64,000 nucleotides of DNA from Cladocopium goreaui. Taxonomy: Eukaryota; Sar; Dinophyceae; Suessiales; Symbiodiniaceae. The notes under the pieces are model-generated. The model saw nothing but the letters and a program-made list of their open reading frames with translations. It had not been told where the DNA came from and ran no database searches. Within the stretch, counting starts at the first letter, position 1, and each line of letters starts with the position of its first letter. Positions 44,601 through 56,024 of this stretch are shown here, piece after piece. The DNA is taken from assembly GCA_947184155.2 (NCBI GenBank), contig CAMXCT020006758.1:235001-299000 (forward strand). The letters are read 5' to 3'. Made by a program: the position numbers and the translations under genes.

Positions 44601-47600
44601 CAATCCTTATGACTCATGGATCACCCACGCATCACACCTGGCAAGCGCATGTCCAAGCAGACCTCTACTTCGATCTCGGGGTCTGATGTTGATGCACCAG
44701 CTGAACACGAAGATCGCGATCCTGCTTGGTCTACAACACCAAGTGCTGTGACATATGTGCAACAAAAATTACCTTGTCCTCACAACCCTTACTGGTCTCC
44801 CAATTCGCCAACGATCCACCACACACGCCTCCTGCCTCCTCATATTTGTCCGAATCGTCGAAGACCTGCCGCGGCCGCGTCACCATCCACGGGAGCTCCG
44901 CTACGTCCTGCACAAGAAAACAAACAAACACGTTTCCGTTATGACTGCCCGAAGTGCACGTTGCTCTCCTTCACTTTCGCGAACTCCCCTTTCTGTTCCA
45001 CGCAGGGAGCGATCCTACTACTACCACACAACAAAAAGCATGCTCCACCACACTCATCCCGGCTTCAACATGCTGCACGATGCATCACAATGCCTGTTAA
45101 CTCTGCCATGCCTCCAGAGCCGTCCCACTTCATTGAACACGATATACGTTTTCCTTAACCACGTAACCACCACCAGTAAACAGACAGAAATTACAGGCCT
45201 CAATGTGCAGACTCAGCGCAGCACCACTGCTGATCCGTTTTCTGGAAAACCGGACGTCCTCCAATGACAGTATCCTGCCACCACTACGGAACCAGTGCTG
45301 AAGCACTGACAGACACACTCCCTACAGTTAATCCGAAATCATCAAACATGGGCTCTTCCACACATTTTCCCCTCCAAAAAAAATTGTGTGCACATATACA
45401 AATATCACTTGTGCTCTTTCCGATGCATGTTTATGTGGGTTCTCTCATTTTATAAAACAATGTATCCTATCTATCTATCTATCTATCTATCTATCTGTCT
45501 ATCTATCTATCTATCTATCTATCCATCTATCTACCTATCAATCTATCAATCTATCAATCTATCAATCTATCAATCTATCAATCTATCAATCTATCTATCT
45601 ATCTATCAATCTATCTATCTATCCATCTATCTATCTATCCATCCATCCATCCATCCATCTATCTATCTATCCTATCTATCTATCCTATCTATCTATCTAT
45701 CTATCTACCTACCTACCTACCTACTCTATCTAATCTATCTAATCTCTGTATTTTCTATCTATCCATCTAGCCCCAGTCTTACACAAAGTGACCCAACATC
45801 CCTACTATGCACACTGCACCGATGCCTCGACGCCTGACGAGCAAACAAGTTGTAGGCGTAATACACGGAGACACGACGCCTGCTGGCTCATCATCAGAAA
45901 CTCTGCACATTCGCATGCCACGGCCTAGCACTGCATGCGCACGTCACGCATGTGCCAGCTCTGGCCTCTGGAAGTCCTGCAATGCCCGGTTACCATGCGG
46001 ACACCATCGGTGGTCTCCACCATTAAGGTCTATGTCAGGGCTCTTGAAATGGATATATGTCTATAATATATATATATATAAATATAAATATATCTATAAG
46101 GTGGCTTCATATGGTACAGCATCTCCAGATTAGGTACCTGAAATGGCAACTGAAAAATGGATTGTCCAGAGTCCAAGCTTGAAGGATCTGAAAGGCTATA
46201 TCAGTCCCAATGACATTGGAACTTACTGGCCACTCGACCCCCTGCTATAAGCCAGCCCTGAGTGCAATCTACTACGTCGTCATTCTATCGACTCCAATGT
46301 GCAGTAGCTAGATTCCCATTGACCCCGTACGGTTGAAAATGGTCATACCCCCAGTCTACCTCACATCGCAAGCTAAACCCCGTCGTCTGCGAGATGTCAA
46401 TGGTGACAAACATTCAAATATCTCCCTGACCAATTAGCATCATCGAGTATGTTACCACTGTCAACACAATATGACCAAAGCACGCCCAGAACTTCCGCTC
46501 ATCCGCCGCCACACGACCCAGCCTCGTTCTTGTCATCAGCTGGCACCTCCTTCCATATTGCACAACCCAAGGTGATGTGCTGTCATATAGCTACAGTACT
46601 GAAGGTTTCGAACTTTGACTCCACAACGAATTAGCGAAAGTCTGCGTCATCACGCAAATGCCACCCAGTCTGGACGTATCTTGCATGCACAGTAACCAAC
46701 CACTGTACAGAAAGACAAATCTCACTACGCGTCCTTTCGCTTCCCCGAGCTGCTGGATCCGCTGCCAGGCTCCTTCAAGACAACGGTACAACGCTTGCAC
46801 AGTGACCGAAATTCGTTCGCGAATCAAACTCCAATTTTCACTCAATGTGACACAAGCGGCCAAACCAGTCCTGCCTTCCTCCACTGCTTCTCCTCTTCCA
46901 GCAGCTTCTGATAGTATTGCGCTTTATCCAGCGCAGCTCTCAACTGGTTCTGCATCTCCAACTGTGACGCCTACGACGCGATATGAAACCGTATTCCACT
47001 ACCGTAGCTTTCCCTGCTCAGCACCGAACTCTTTGCATGACGAATCCCACTGCATGAAACCAAACCAAGCTACAATCAGAACACTAACACTTCCACTCCC
47101 CAGCTCAGCTATGTGCAGCCAGCCTTCTGTCGTTTCTCGACCAACTGACGAGCTTCAAGCGCTGCCCTAAGGCCAACCTCTCTCTTCTGTTCCCTCTGCC
47201 ACAACCTCATTCATAACACAAAAACTTGATTCTCAGAGACTGGAACAGAAACTAATACTTGAAAACATTGGTCATGTGTTAGGAATTCAGACACGCTTGG
47301 TCGACGGATTGTTCTTTCCCAGGTAATTCGGGTGCTTTTGCGCCCGAAAGATTGCATCGATAGTCCAGGGTAGAGTGGCGTTCCACGTAAAAATGAATGC
47401 GTCCAATCATGGGGAACGGATTCCTATTCTTGAACTCGATTGGGTATTAGGTATTAGTGTATATGTTGAGTTGGGTGAGCATTTATTTGGAAACAGGTTA
47501 CAATGCGTGTTGTTTTCGTTGCGGCAGGTGGCCCAACATCCTCCCACATAAGACGGACAAAGACACTCCTCACGCTCCTTCGCTACTTGCCTCAATGGTA

Positions 47601-49300
47601 CGAACAGGCCCTCGCCACATCTTCAACACTGCTTCTGGCACGAACCACATTCGAATTATGATTCCCGAGATGCTGTACCACTGCAAAACGTGGGGCACAA
47701 ATGTAACAGGAATAACGTCAACCGTGACCCGAGTCACTGCTTGTCTGCTTGGATGGTTGCATCGACGCATTTTTTGTACCTGGGTCACAACCAGGAACGG
47801 ATTTCTACTCAAAGGTTCCAAGAAGAACACTCTACTGAGCAGAACCACTGCCTGTCCCCTTTCGAGCCCACAGTGATCTAAGCCAAGATCGCCAATGACA
47901 TTGGAATGATTGAAATAAACATATGCCCAGTCAGCGCAACTACTGGCCACGACACCTTTCGCATTCCTTTTTCGCAAACCTCAAAAGCGCAAGGCCCCAA
48001 AAGCACAAGAAACATTTTCCTTGCTGCTCCGACCATTGCGCACAAGCCACTCCTTTGCTGCGCGAAGATTTGCCTCGTCGCGTCTCTTGCACCTAGGACA
48101 AACATCAAATCCTTGTCGAAGGCACTTCCCCGTATCGCTGCATGGCAGACCGCAAACTCGACTGCGTACCCCTTTCTATGCAACTCGGACACTCCTTTCT
48201 CATCATGGCCATCTCTCTGTCCTTCAAATGCGACCTTGGCTTCAAACAAAGCCACGAAACCATCACAAAGGAACTGATCGTCCCCCAACATCAAATCGCT
48301 GATACCTCTACTCTCCCAATCCCAACACAAACGAATCGCAAAATCACCCCAAAAAAAAGTGTTTCACCCTGCCATTACACACGACAACCTCTGCGCAGCA
48401 CTTTTGCCGAGACACTGGCTTGCAACCTTGGAGAGTTCCACCGACAAGCGTCTACTTTCCTTCTTTGCCCTCAATTCAGCCGCGGCTACCATGACTCATC
48501 ACACCAGATGGTCGTTAGTCGTTACAGCAAAATCCAGTCTTGCGTACCCAGAAACAAACAAGCCTATCTGTGAAGATCCCCCTCAATACCCGACCATGCA
48601 CCCTTCGTGTGCCCAACCACTATATGGACACACAAACGCACACACCCGCCAGCCAGCATAGCACAAGAAAAAAAGCTCCTTCTCACATGCAGCAACCTCC
48701 TCCACTCTCCTCAGTTCAGCACTGACACAGCGACCGCATCAAAAACCTCATTAGAACTGCAAACATTGAATCACGTCGTTCTACGTTCACACAACAAATG
48801 TGCCCAGCCCAGCATGATGCGATGCATGCCTGCTGCCAAGACTCAGTCGGGCAGCCTCATCCTCACTCGGCACCGAAAGACAACACTTTCTGGTCAAAAA
48901 CAATTCCAAAACACCTCAAGAACAGCAAAACCACTGCAACCGCTCGTTTGCTGCCGTGACTCCGGGCAAGCGCCCGCCGTGCACGACGCTTCAATGGCTC
49001 CTCGAATATTGCTTCGATGCGGGCATGGCGACGATGCGAGGTCACCGGACCATACAGCTTTCACATGTAGCCCATGCTCACACATTTGTCTCTCTGCAAT
49101 GCGCCATTCTAGTACACCACAATCACCTAGACACACCTCACTGCCCACATATCACCACAAAACTTGTAAGCTAGGTTTGTCAACTGCATGCTTCAACACC
49201 TGCACCCCCCCCCGGGGGGGGTTCCTTTTGAAGCTTTTTTGCCTTCCAGATATTTGAAGCCATTCTTTTTGGGAGAAGCATGCAGCATTGGAACATGTTG
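44600..49300. other. C-rich, G-poor plus strand region, no confident gene
   Basis: For nearly 5 kb the plus strand is rich in A and C and poor in G, which removes many stops and gives overlapping open frames of 100-216 codons in several phases and on both strands. None shows a domain or consistent codon signal. The minus frame 47878-48330 (150 codons, including GFVALFEAKVAFEGQRDGHD) is the most protein-like, but it is not supported enough to call. Confidence 0.4.
45463..45770. repeat. ATCT tetranucleotide microsatellite
   Basis: Long ATCT run with ATCA, ATCC and ACCT variants. Tyr-Leu-Ser-Ile open frames here are artefacts. Confidence 0.95.
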
Positions 49301-49442
49301 CTTTTCTCTCCTTCTCTCTCGCTATGGCCCCCAGATCTCTCTCATATATATATATACATATCTTTGTCTATATGCAAACCCATATACATAATATAATATA
49401 AATATGCATATGCACATGTCAGGTCATTTATTTTCTATGATA

Positions 49443-49560
49443 TGTAGCTTACACACGCCCACACACACAGACACACACACACACACGCACACGCACACGC
49501 ACACGCACAACGCACAACGCACACACACGTACGCACGCATGCACGCCACACACAACACTC
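49443..49560. repeat. CA/ACGC microsatellite
   Basis: ACACACAC with GCACACGC interruptions. Confidence 0.9.
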
Positions 49561-49563
49561 TTT

Positions 49564-50215
49564 TGTGGCAAAAACTGTACCTACCATCAACGATGCTTGT
49601 CGTTTCTAGTCTTTAGCAAAATCTGCACCTACCGTCCTTGATACCTGTCGTTTCTAGTCTTAGGCAAAAAGTGCACCTACCGTCATCTGTAGTTCTCGTT
49701 TCTAGTCTTTAGCAAAAAATGTGCTTACCGTCATTGATACTTGTCGTTTCTTGTCATGGGCGAAAAGTGTACCTACCAGCATTGATACTTGTCATTTCTC
49801 GTCCCTGGCTACAAGTATAGCTGCCGTCATTGATACTTGTCGTTTCCAGTCTTTGGCACAAAGTGCACCTACTGTCACAGATACTTCGAGTTTCTAGTCT
49901 GAAACAAAAAGTGCGCTTACTATCATTCATACTTAGCATTTCTGGTCTATGGCAATGGCATTTCTGGTCTATGGCAAAAAGTGTGACTACTGTCATTCAT
50001 ACTTCTCGTCTCTGGTCCTTAGCAAAAAGTGTACCTACCAACATTGATACTGGTCCTTAGTCATAGTCGTTGGCAAAAAGCGTACCTACCTTCATTCTAG
50101 GCCTTGGCACATAGTGTACCCACTTGCATTGATACTTGTCGTTTCTCGTCTTTGGCATGAAATGTATCACCATCATTGATGCTTGTCGTCCCTACTCTTT
50201 GGCACTTCCTTGCTC
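49564..50215. repeat. about 50-60-bp minisatellite
   Basis: About ten diverged units containing TTGGCAAAAAGTGCACCTAC and CATTGATACTTGTCGTTTCT. No coding signal. Confidence 0.85.
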
Positions 50216-50279
50216 CCGCCCAAACCTTCCCTCCAAAAAACCGGGCCAAGAAAAAAGATAGCAAACAGTGTATCACCGG

Positions 50280-50510
50280 CACAACAAAAAAGATAGTCCC
50301 TGTTCCGGACGCAGCCCTGTTCAGCAGCTTAAACACCGAAAAGGACAAAGCCCACACCAACCCAAATCAACAAAAAAGGTCCCTGTTCAGGACACAGCCT
50401 CCCTGTTCAGGAGCTTAAACACCGAAAAGGACAAAGCCCACACTAACCCAAACCAACAAAGAAGGTCCCTGTTCAGGACACAGCCTCCCTTTTCAGGAGC
50501 TCAATCATCA
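50280..50510. repeat. about 85-bp tandem repeat
   Basis: Roughly three units containing CCCTGTTCAGGACACAGCC and TTAAACACCGAAAAGGACAA. Further isolated CCCTGTTCAGG motifs continue to about 50910. Confidence 0.85.
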
Positions 50511-50977
50511 AAAAAGACCGTCACACATCCTCCGTCCCTTCCTCCCACTGCCTCAGCAACAAAAAAAACTCGACCCCGCTCAGGACACAACCTCCCTATT
50601 CAGACGCATCGTGACCAAACAGCTACATTCACCTACACTTCCCTCTAACCATCCCGTCCTTCCCATAAACCACGAACCCAAAAGAAGTACCAGAGACTCT
50701 CATGCCCAACCGGCACCATCAAGCTTCGAACAACTACGCACAAACACAAACATCAACACACTTCCAAAGACACACGCACACACACACACTGTACACCAAA
50801 CTACCCCCCAGATACCGCCCATAAGTGCCTCTATGCAAGGCCCTCCCTGTTCAGGAGTTTACAAACATATATATGTGGCCCCTGTTCAGGGCTCTGCTCC
50901 CTGTCCAGGAGACTAGTGACTATCCGGTCCTTGTGCTGCTTGTCCAGCAGGAGCCACGAAAGGCCAAGGACCACCGA

Positions 50978-51060
50978 GGTCAGCGGCAGGGGGCGTAGCC
51001 CCTTAATTTTATATATCCGCCGACCCCTGCAGGGGGGAGTGCGCCAGAGAAGCCGGGGCT
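50978..51060. repeat. GC hairpin module, copy 2 (head-to-head pair)
   Basis: GGTCAGCGGCAGGGGGCGTA with an AGCCCCTTAA tail (50978-51004) is followed by the opposite-strand form CCGCCGACCCCTGCAGGGG (51018-51035, with the palindrome CCCCTGCAGGGG), separated by a short TATATAT run. It immediately precedes the 51.1-55.0 kb array. Confidence 0.75.
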
Positions 51061-51086
51061 TTGCGAATTTGCTTGTTGCAATCTTT

Positions 51087-54000
51087 CTTCCCGATCTTTA
51101 TGTTTCTCTGCAGTCTCTGGGGCCCTTGGGGGCCCACAGGATCTGGAGGATCTGGAGTCTCTGGGGCCCAGTGTCACTTGCTGCACTCTTTCTTCCTATC
51201 TTTATGCATTCCTTAGGTGACGTTTGGCATCTTGGCTCTGAGGATCTGGAGTCTCTGCGGGTTCTGGGTCCCTGCTATCTTTATGCATTCCTTAGGTGAC
51301 GTTTGGCATCTTGGCTCTGAGGATCTGGAGTCTCTGTCTGGGTTCCTGCTCTGCAGGATCTGGAGGATCTGGAGTCTCTGGGGCCCAGTGTCACTTGCTG
51401 CACTCTTTCTTCCTATCTTTATGCATTCCTTTGGTGACGTTTGGCATCTTGGCTCTGAGGATCTGGAGTCTCTGCAGGTTCTGGGTCCCTGCTATCTTTC
51501 TGCATTCCTTAGGTCAGTCTCTGGGGCCCTTGGGGGTCCACAGTGTCACTTGCTGCAAGGATCTGGGGTCTCTGCAGGTTCTGGGTCCCTGCTCTGCAGG
51601 ATCTGGAGGATCTGGAGTCTCTGGGGCCCAGTGTCACTTGCTGCACTCTTTCTTCCTATCTTTATGCATTCCTTAGGGCAGTCTCTGGGGCCCTTGGGGG
51701 TCCACAGTGTCACTTGCTGCAAGGATTTCTGGGGTCTCTGCAGGTTCTGGGTCCCTTGCTCTGCAGGATCTGGAGGATCTGGAGTCTCTGGGGCCCAGTG
51801 TCACTTGCTGCACTCTTTCTTCCTATCTCTTTATGCATTCCTTAGGTGACGTTTGGCATCTTGGCTCTGAGGATCTGGAGTCTCTGCAGGTTCTGGGTCC
51901 CTGCTATCTTTATGCATTCCTTAGATGACGTTTGGCATCTTGGCTCTGAGGATCTGGAGTCTCTGCCTGGGTCCCTGCTCTGCAGGATCTGGAGGATCTG
52001 GAGTCTCTGGGGCCCTTGGGGGCCCACAGTCTCACTCGCTGCACTCTTTCTTCCTATCTTTATGCTTTCCTTAGGTGACGTTTGGCATCTTGGCTCTGAA
52101 GATCTGGAGTCTCTGCAGGTTCTGGGTCCCTGCTATCTTTCTGCATTCCTTAGGGCAGTCTCTGGGGCCCTTGGGGGTCCACAGTGTCACTTGCTGCAAG
52201 GATCTGGGGTCTCTGCAGGTTCTGGGTCCTGCTCTGCAGGATCTGGAGGATCTGGAGTCTCTGGGGCCCAGTGTCACTTGCTGCACTCTTTCTTCCTATC
52301 TTTATGCATTCCTTAGGTGACGTTTGGCATCTTGGCTCTGAAGATCTGGAGTCTCTGCAGGTTCTGGGTCCCTGCTATCTTTATGCATTCCTTAGGTGAC
52401 GTTTGGCATCTTGGCTCTGAGGATCTGGAGTCTCTGTCTGGGTCCCTGCTCTGCAGGATCTGGAGGATCTGGAGTCTCTGGGGCCCAGTGTCACTTGCTG
52501 CACTCTTTCTTCCTATCTTTATGCATTCCTTTGGTGACGTTTGGCATCTTGGCTCTGAGGATCTGGAGTCTCTGCAGGTTCTGGGTCCCTGCTATCTTTC
52601 TGCATTCCTTAGGTCAGTCTCTGGGGCCCTTGGGGGTCCACAGTGTCACTTGCTGCAAGGATCTGGGGTCTCTGCAGGTTCTGGGTCCCTGCTCTGCAGG
52701 ATCTGGAGGATCTGGAGTCTCTGGGGCCCAGTGTCACTTGCTGCACTCTTTCTTCCTATCTTTATGCATTCCTTAGGGCAGTCTCTGGGGCCCTTGGGGG
52801 TCCACAGTGTCACTTGCTGCAAGGATCTGGGGTCTCTGCAGGTGCAGGATCTGGAGGATCTGGAGTCTCTGGGGCCCAGTGTCACTTGCTGCACTCTTTC
52901 TTCCTATCTCTTTATGCATTCCTTAGGTGACGTTTGGCATCTTGGCTCTGGGGATCTGGAGTCTCTGCAGGTTCTGGGTCCCTGCTATCTTTATGCATTC
53001 CTTAGGTGACGTTTGGCATCTTGGCTCTGAGGATCTGGAGTCTCTGCCTGGGTCCCTGCTCTGCAGGATCTGGAGGATCTGGAGTCTCTGGGGCCCTTGG
53101 GGGTCCACAGTGTCACTTGCTGCACTCTTTCTTCCTATCTTTATGCATTCCTTAGGTGACTTTTGGCATCTTGGCTCTGAAGATCTGAAGTCTCTGCAGG
53201 TTCTGGGTCCCTGCTATCTTTATGCATTCCTTAGGTCAGTCTCTGGGGCCCTTGGGGGTCCACAGTGTCACTTGCTGCAAGGATCTGGGGTCTCTGCAGG
53301 TTCTGGGTCCCTGCGCTGCAGGATCTGGAGTCTCTGGGGCCCAGTGTCACTTGCTGCACTCTTTCTTCCTATCTTTATGCATTCCTTAGGTGACGTTTGG
53401 CATCTTGGCTCTGGGGATCTGGAGTCTCTGCAGGTTCTGGGTCCCTGCTATCTTTATGCATTCCTTAGGTGACGTTTGGCATCTTGGCCCTGAGGATCTG
53501 GAGTCTCTGCCTGGGTCCCTGCTCTGCAGGATCTGGAGGATCTGGAGTCTCTGGGGCCCTTGGGGGCCCACAGTCTCACTCGCTGCACTCTTTCTTCCTA
53601 TCTTTATGCTTTCCTTGGGTGACGTTTGGCATCTTGGCTCTGAGGATCTGGAGTCTCTGCAGGTTCTGGGTCCCTGCTATCTTTATGCATTCCTTAGGTG
53701 ACGTTTGGCATCTTGGCTCTGAGGATCTGGAGTCTCTGCCTGGGTCCCTGCTCTGCAGGATCTGCTCTGCAGGATCTGGAGGATCTGGGGTCTCTGGGGC
53801 CCAGTGTCACTTGCTGCATTCTTTCTTCCTATCTTTATGCATTCCTTAGGTGACGTTTGGCATCTTGGCTCTGAGGATCTGGAGTCTCTGCGGGTTCTGG
53901 GTCCCTGCTATCTTTATGCATTCCTTAGGTGACGTTTGGCATCTTGGCTCTGAGGATCTGGAGTCTCTGCCTGGGTCCCTGCTCTGCAGGATCTGCTCTG

Positions 54001-54976
54001 CAGGATCTGGAGGATCTCTGCAGTCTCTGGGGCCCTTGGGGGTCCACAGTGTCACTTGCTGCACTCTTTCTTCCTATCTTTATGCTTTCCTTAGGTGACG
54101 TTTGGCATCTTGGCTCTGAGGATCTGGAGTCTCTGCAGGTTCTGGGTCCCTGCTCTGTCTCACTCGCTGCACTCTTTCTTCCTATCTTTATGCTTTCCTT
54201 GGGTGACGTTTGGCATCTTGGCTCTGAGGATCTGGGGTCTCTGCAGGTTCTGGGTCCCTGCTATCTTTATGCATTCCTTAGGTGACGTTTGGCATCTTGG
54301 CTCTGAGGATCTGGAGTCTCTGCCTGGGTCCCTGCTCTGCAGGATCTGCTCTGCAGGATCTGCTCTGCAGGATCTGGAGGATCTGGAGTCTCTGGGGCCC
54401 AGTGTCACTTGCTGCATTCTTTCTTCCTATCTTTATGCATTCCTTAGGTGACGTTTGGCATCTTGGCTCTGAGGATCTGGAGTCTCTGCAGGTTCTGGGT
54501 CCCTGCTATCTTTATGCATTCCTTAGGTGACGTTTGGCATCTTGGCTCTGAGGATCTGGAGTCTATGCCTGCGGTCCCTGCTGGGTTGCTCTGCAGGATC
54601 TGGAGGATCTCGCAGTCTCTGGGGCCCTTGGGGGTCCACAGTGTCACTTGCTGCACTCTTTCTTCCTATCTTTATGCATTCCTTAGGTGACGTTTGGCAT
54701 CTTGGCTCTGAGGATCTGGAGTCTCTGCAGGTTCTGGGTCCCTGCTCTGCAGGATCTCGCGGATCTGCAGTCTCTGGGGCCCTTGGGGGTCCACAGTGTC
54801 ACTTGCTGCACTCTTTCTTCCCTTGGGGGTCCACAGTCTCACTTGCTGCACTCTTTCTTCCTCTCTTTATGCATTCCTTAGGTGACGTTTGGCATCTTGG
54901 CTCTGAGGATCTGGAGTCTCTGCAGGTTCTGGGTCCCTGCTCTGCCTATCTTTATGGATTCCTTAGGTGACGTTTG
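51087..54976 (+). repeat. 79-bp-based tandem array
   Basis: The basic unit is about 79 bp (TGACGTTTGGCATCTTGGCT, then GAGGATCTGGAGTCTCTGCA, then CTATCTTTATGCATTCCTTA). It is mixed with blocks carrying GGGGCCCAGTGTCACTTGCT and GGGGCCCTTGGGGGTCCACA. Since 79 is not a multiple of three, open frames such as MTFGILALRIWSLC rotate phase at every unit, which argues against coding. Confidence 0.93.
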
Positions 54977-54995
54977 TTACTTTACCATCCTGTTT

Positions 54996-55640
54996 TTACT
55001 TTACTACCCATTCTTTCCGTCCGCATTGTTTTCCACTGGCATCTTTGTGGCTGCTTTGTATTCTTCCTGTCGCCTTTGCTGATGTCACCAGTGTGCCACA
55101 GGCCGGGCACGGGTGCTCGTGTTTGGGGCTGGAGATCCTGGCTCCGTTCTCCACGCGAAATTGATGGCCACACACAGCTCTATGATCGATACACCCTGTT
55201 GCAAGTGGGCTCTCTATGGTGCCCTCACAAAATGGACACCGGTAGGTATGCTTGACACTGTTCGGGACCGCTCCCCTGATTGCGCCGTTGTGCACCCGAA
55301 ATTGATGGCCACACACAGCTCTATGATCGATACGCCCTGTTGCACGTGGGCTCTCTATGGTGCCGTCACAAAATGGACACCGGTAGGTGTGCTTGACACT
55401 GTTCGGGACCGCGCCCCTGATTGCGCCGTTGTGCACCCGAAATTGATGGCCACACACACCTCTGTGGTTGATACGCCCAGTTGCAACTGGGCTCGCTATG
55501 GTGCCGTCACAAAATGGACACCGGTAGGTATGCATGACACTGTTCGGGACGGCTCCCACGACGGCGCCCTTGTCAACCCGAAATCGGTCTGCAACTGTGC
55601 CATGAAAAACACGAATAGAGATGCTGCAAAGCTTTAGATC
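54996..55640 (-). CDS. zinc-binding repeat protein (C-x2-C...H-x3-C)
   Basis: On the minus strand a frame ends in EWVVK and contains four repeats of about 47 residues. Three have the form YRCPFCDGTI, then ATGRIDHRAVCGHQFRV, giving C-x2-C-x14-H-x3-C. The last is diverged (HPCPACGTLV, then ATGRIQSSHKDASGKQC, giving C-x2-C-x16-H-x7-C) yet keeps all metal ligands, which argues for selection on protein. The repeat period is 141 bp, a multiple of three, unlike the arrays nearby. Such CxxC/HxxxC repeats look like structural zinc modules. I associate this style with dinoflagellate proteins but cannot name a family or function. The frame stays open upstream to 55952 only because it runs through the TAC/CTA microsatellite (Val runs), so the true start or a splice junction probably lies near 55640. 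Confidence 0.65.
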   Translation of the reverse strand, partial: DLKLCSISIRVFHGTVADRFRVDKGAVVGAVPNSVMHTYRCPFCDGTIASPVATGRINHRGVCGHQFRVHNGAIRGAVPNSVKHTYRCPFCDGTIESPRATGRIDHRAVCGHQFRVHNGAIRGAVPNSVKHTYRCPFCEGTIESPLATGCIDHRAVCGHQFRVENGARISSPKHEHPCPACGTLVTSAKATGRIQSSHKDASGKQCGRKEWVVK

Positions 55641-55732
55641 GACAAGAGTATGCAGAAGTACAGGGCAGACTTGCAAGTCGAGACTGAGAGAACCACATGA
55701 GTGATGCAAGAGTGTGTGGTTCTGGGACATCT

Positions 55733-55822
55733 CTACTACTACTACTACTACTACAACTACAACTACAACTACTACTACTCCTGCTGCTACTACTACTACT
55801 ACTACTACTACAGCTACTACTA

Positions 55823-55858
<36 letters not shown>

Positions 55859-55921
55859 CTACTACTACTACTCCTACTCCTACTCCTACTCCTACAACTA
55901 CTACTCCTACTACTACTCCTA
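55733..55921. repeat. CTA trinucleotide microsatellite
   Basis: CTA/CTC/CAA triplets, giving poly-Leu, poly-Tyr or poly-Thr on plus frames and poly-Val on minus. Not called as coding. Confidence 0.95.
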
Positions 55922-55976
55922 ACTTGCTATTCCCATCAATGCGAGGACACAAACTGCCGTTCCTGATGTTTGATTC

Positions 55977-56024
55977 CGGGGTCGGCGGCAGGGGCGGCAG
56001 CCCTTAAATATATATATATATATT
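55977..56024 (-). repeat. GC module, copy 3 (inverted form)
   Basis: CGGGGTCGGCGGCAGGGGCG, then GCAGCCCTTAAATATATATA. This is the same form as 50978-51004 and the opposite orientation to 40703, again next to a TA run. Confidence 0.7.

Noticed and set aside
44616..49257. Plus-strand frames of 130-216 codons as candidate genes
   Set aside because: Overlapping frames in different phases are explained by low G and few stops; no domains, start context or splice pattern.
51217..54970. Many open frames of 60-230 codons (MTFGILALRIWSLC type)
   Set aside because: They are one 79-bp unit read in three phases. The phase rotates at each unit, so no stable protein repeat exists.
55697..55966. Poly-Leu, poly-Tyr, poly-Thr and poly-Val frames
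   Set aside because: Trinucleotide microsatellite translated in every frame.
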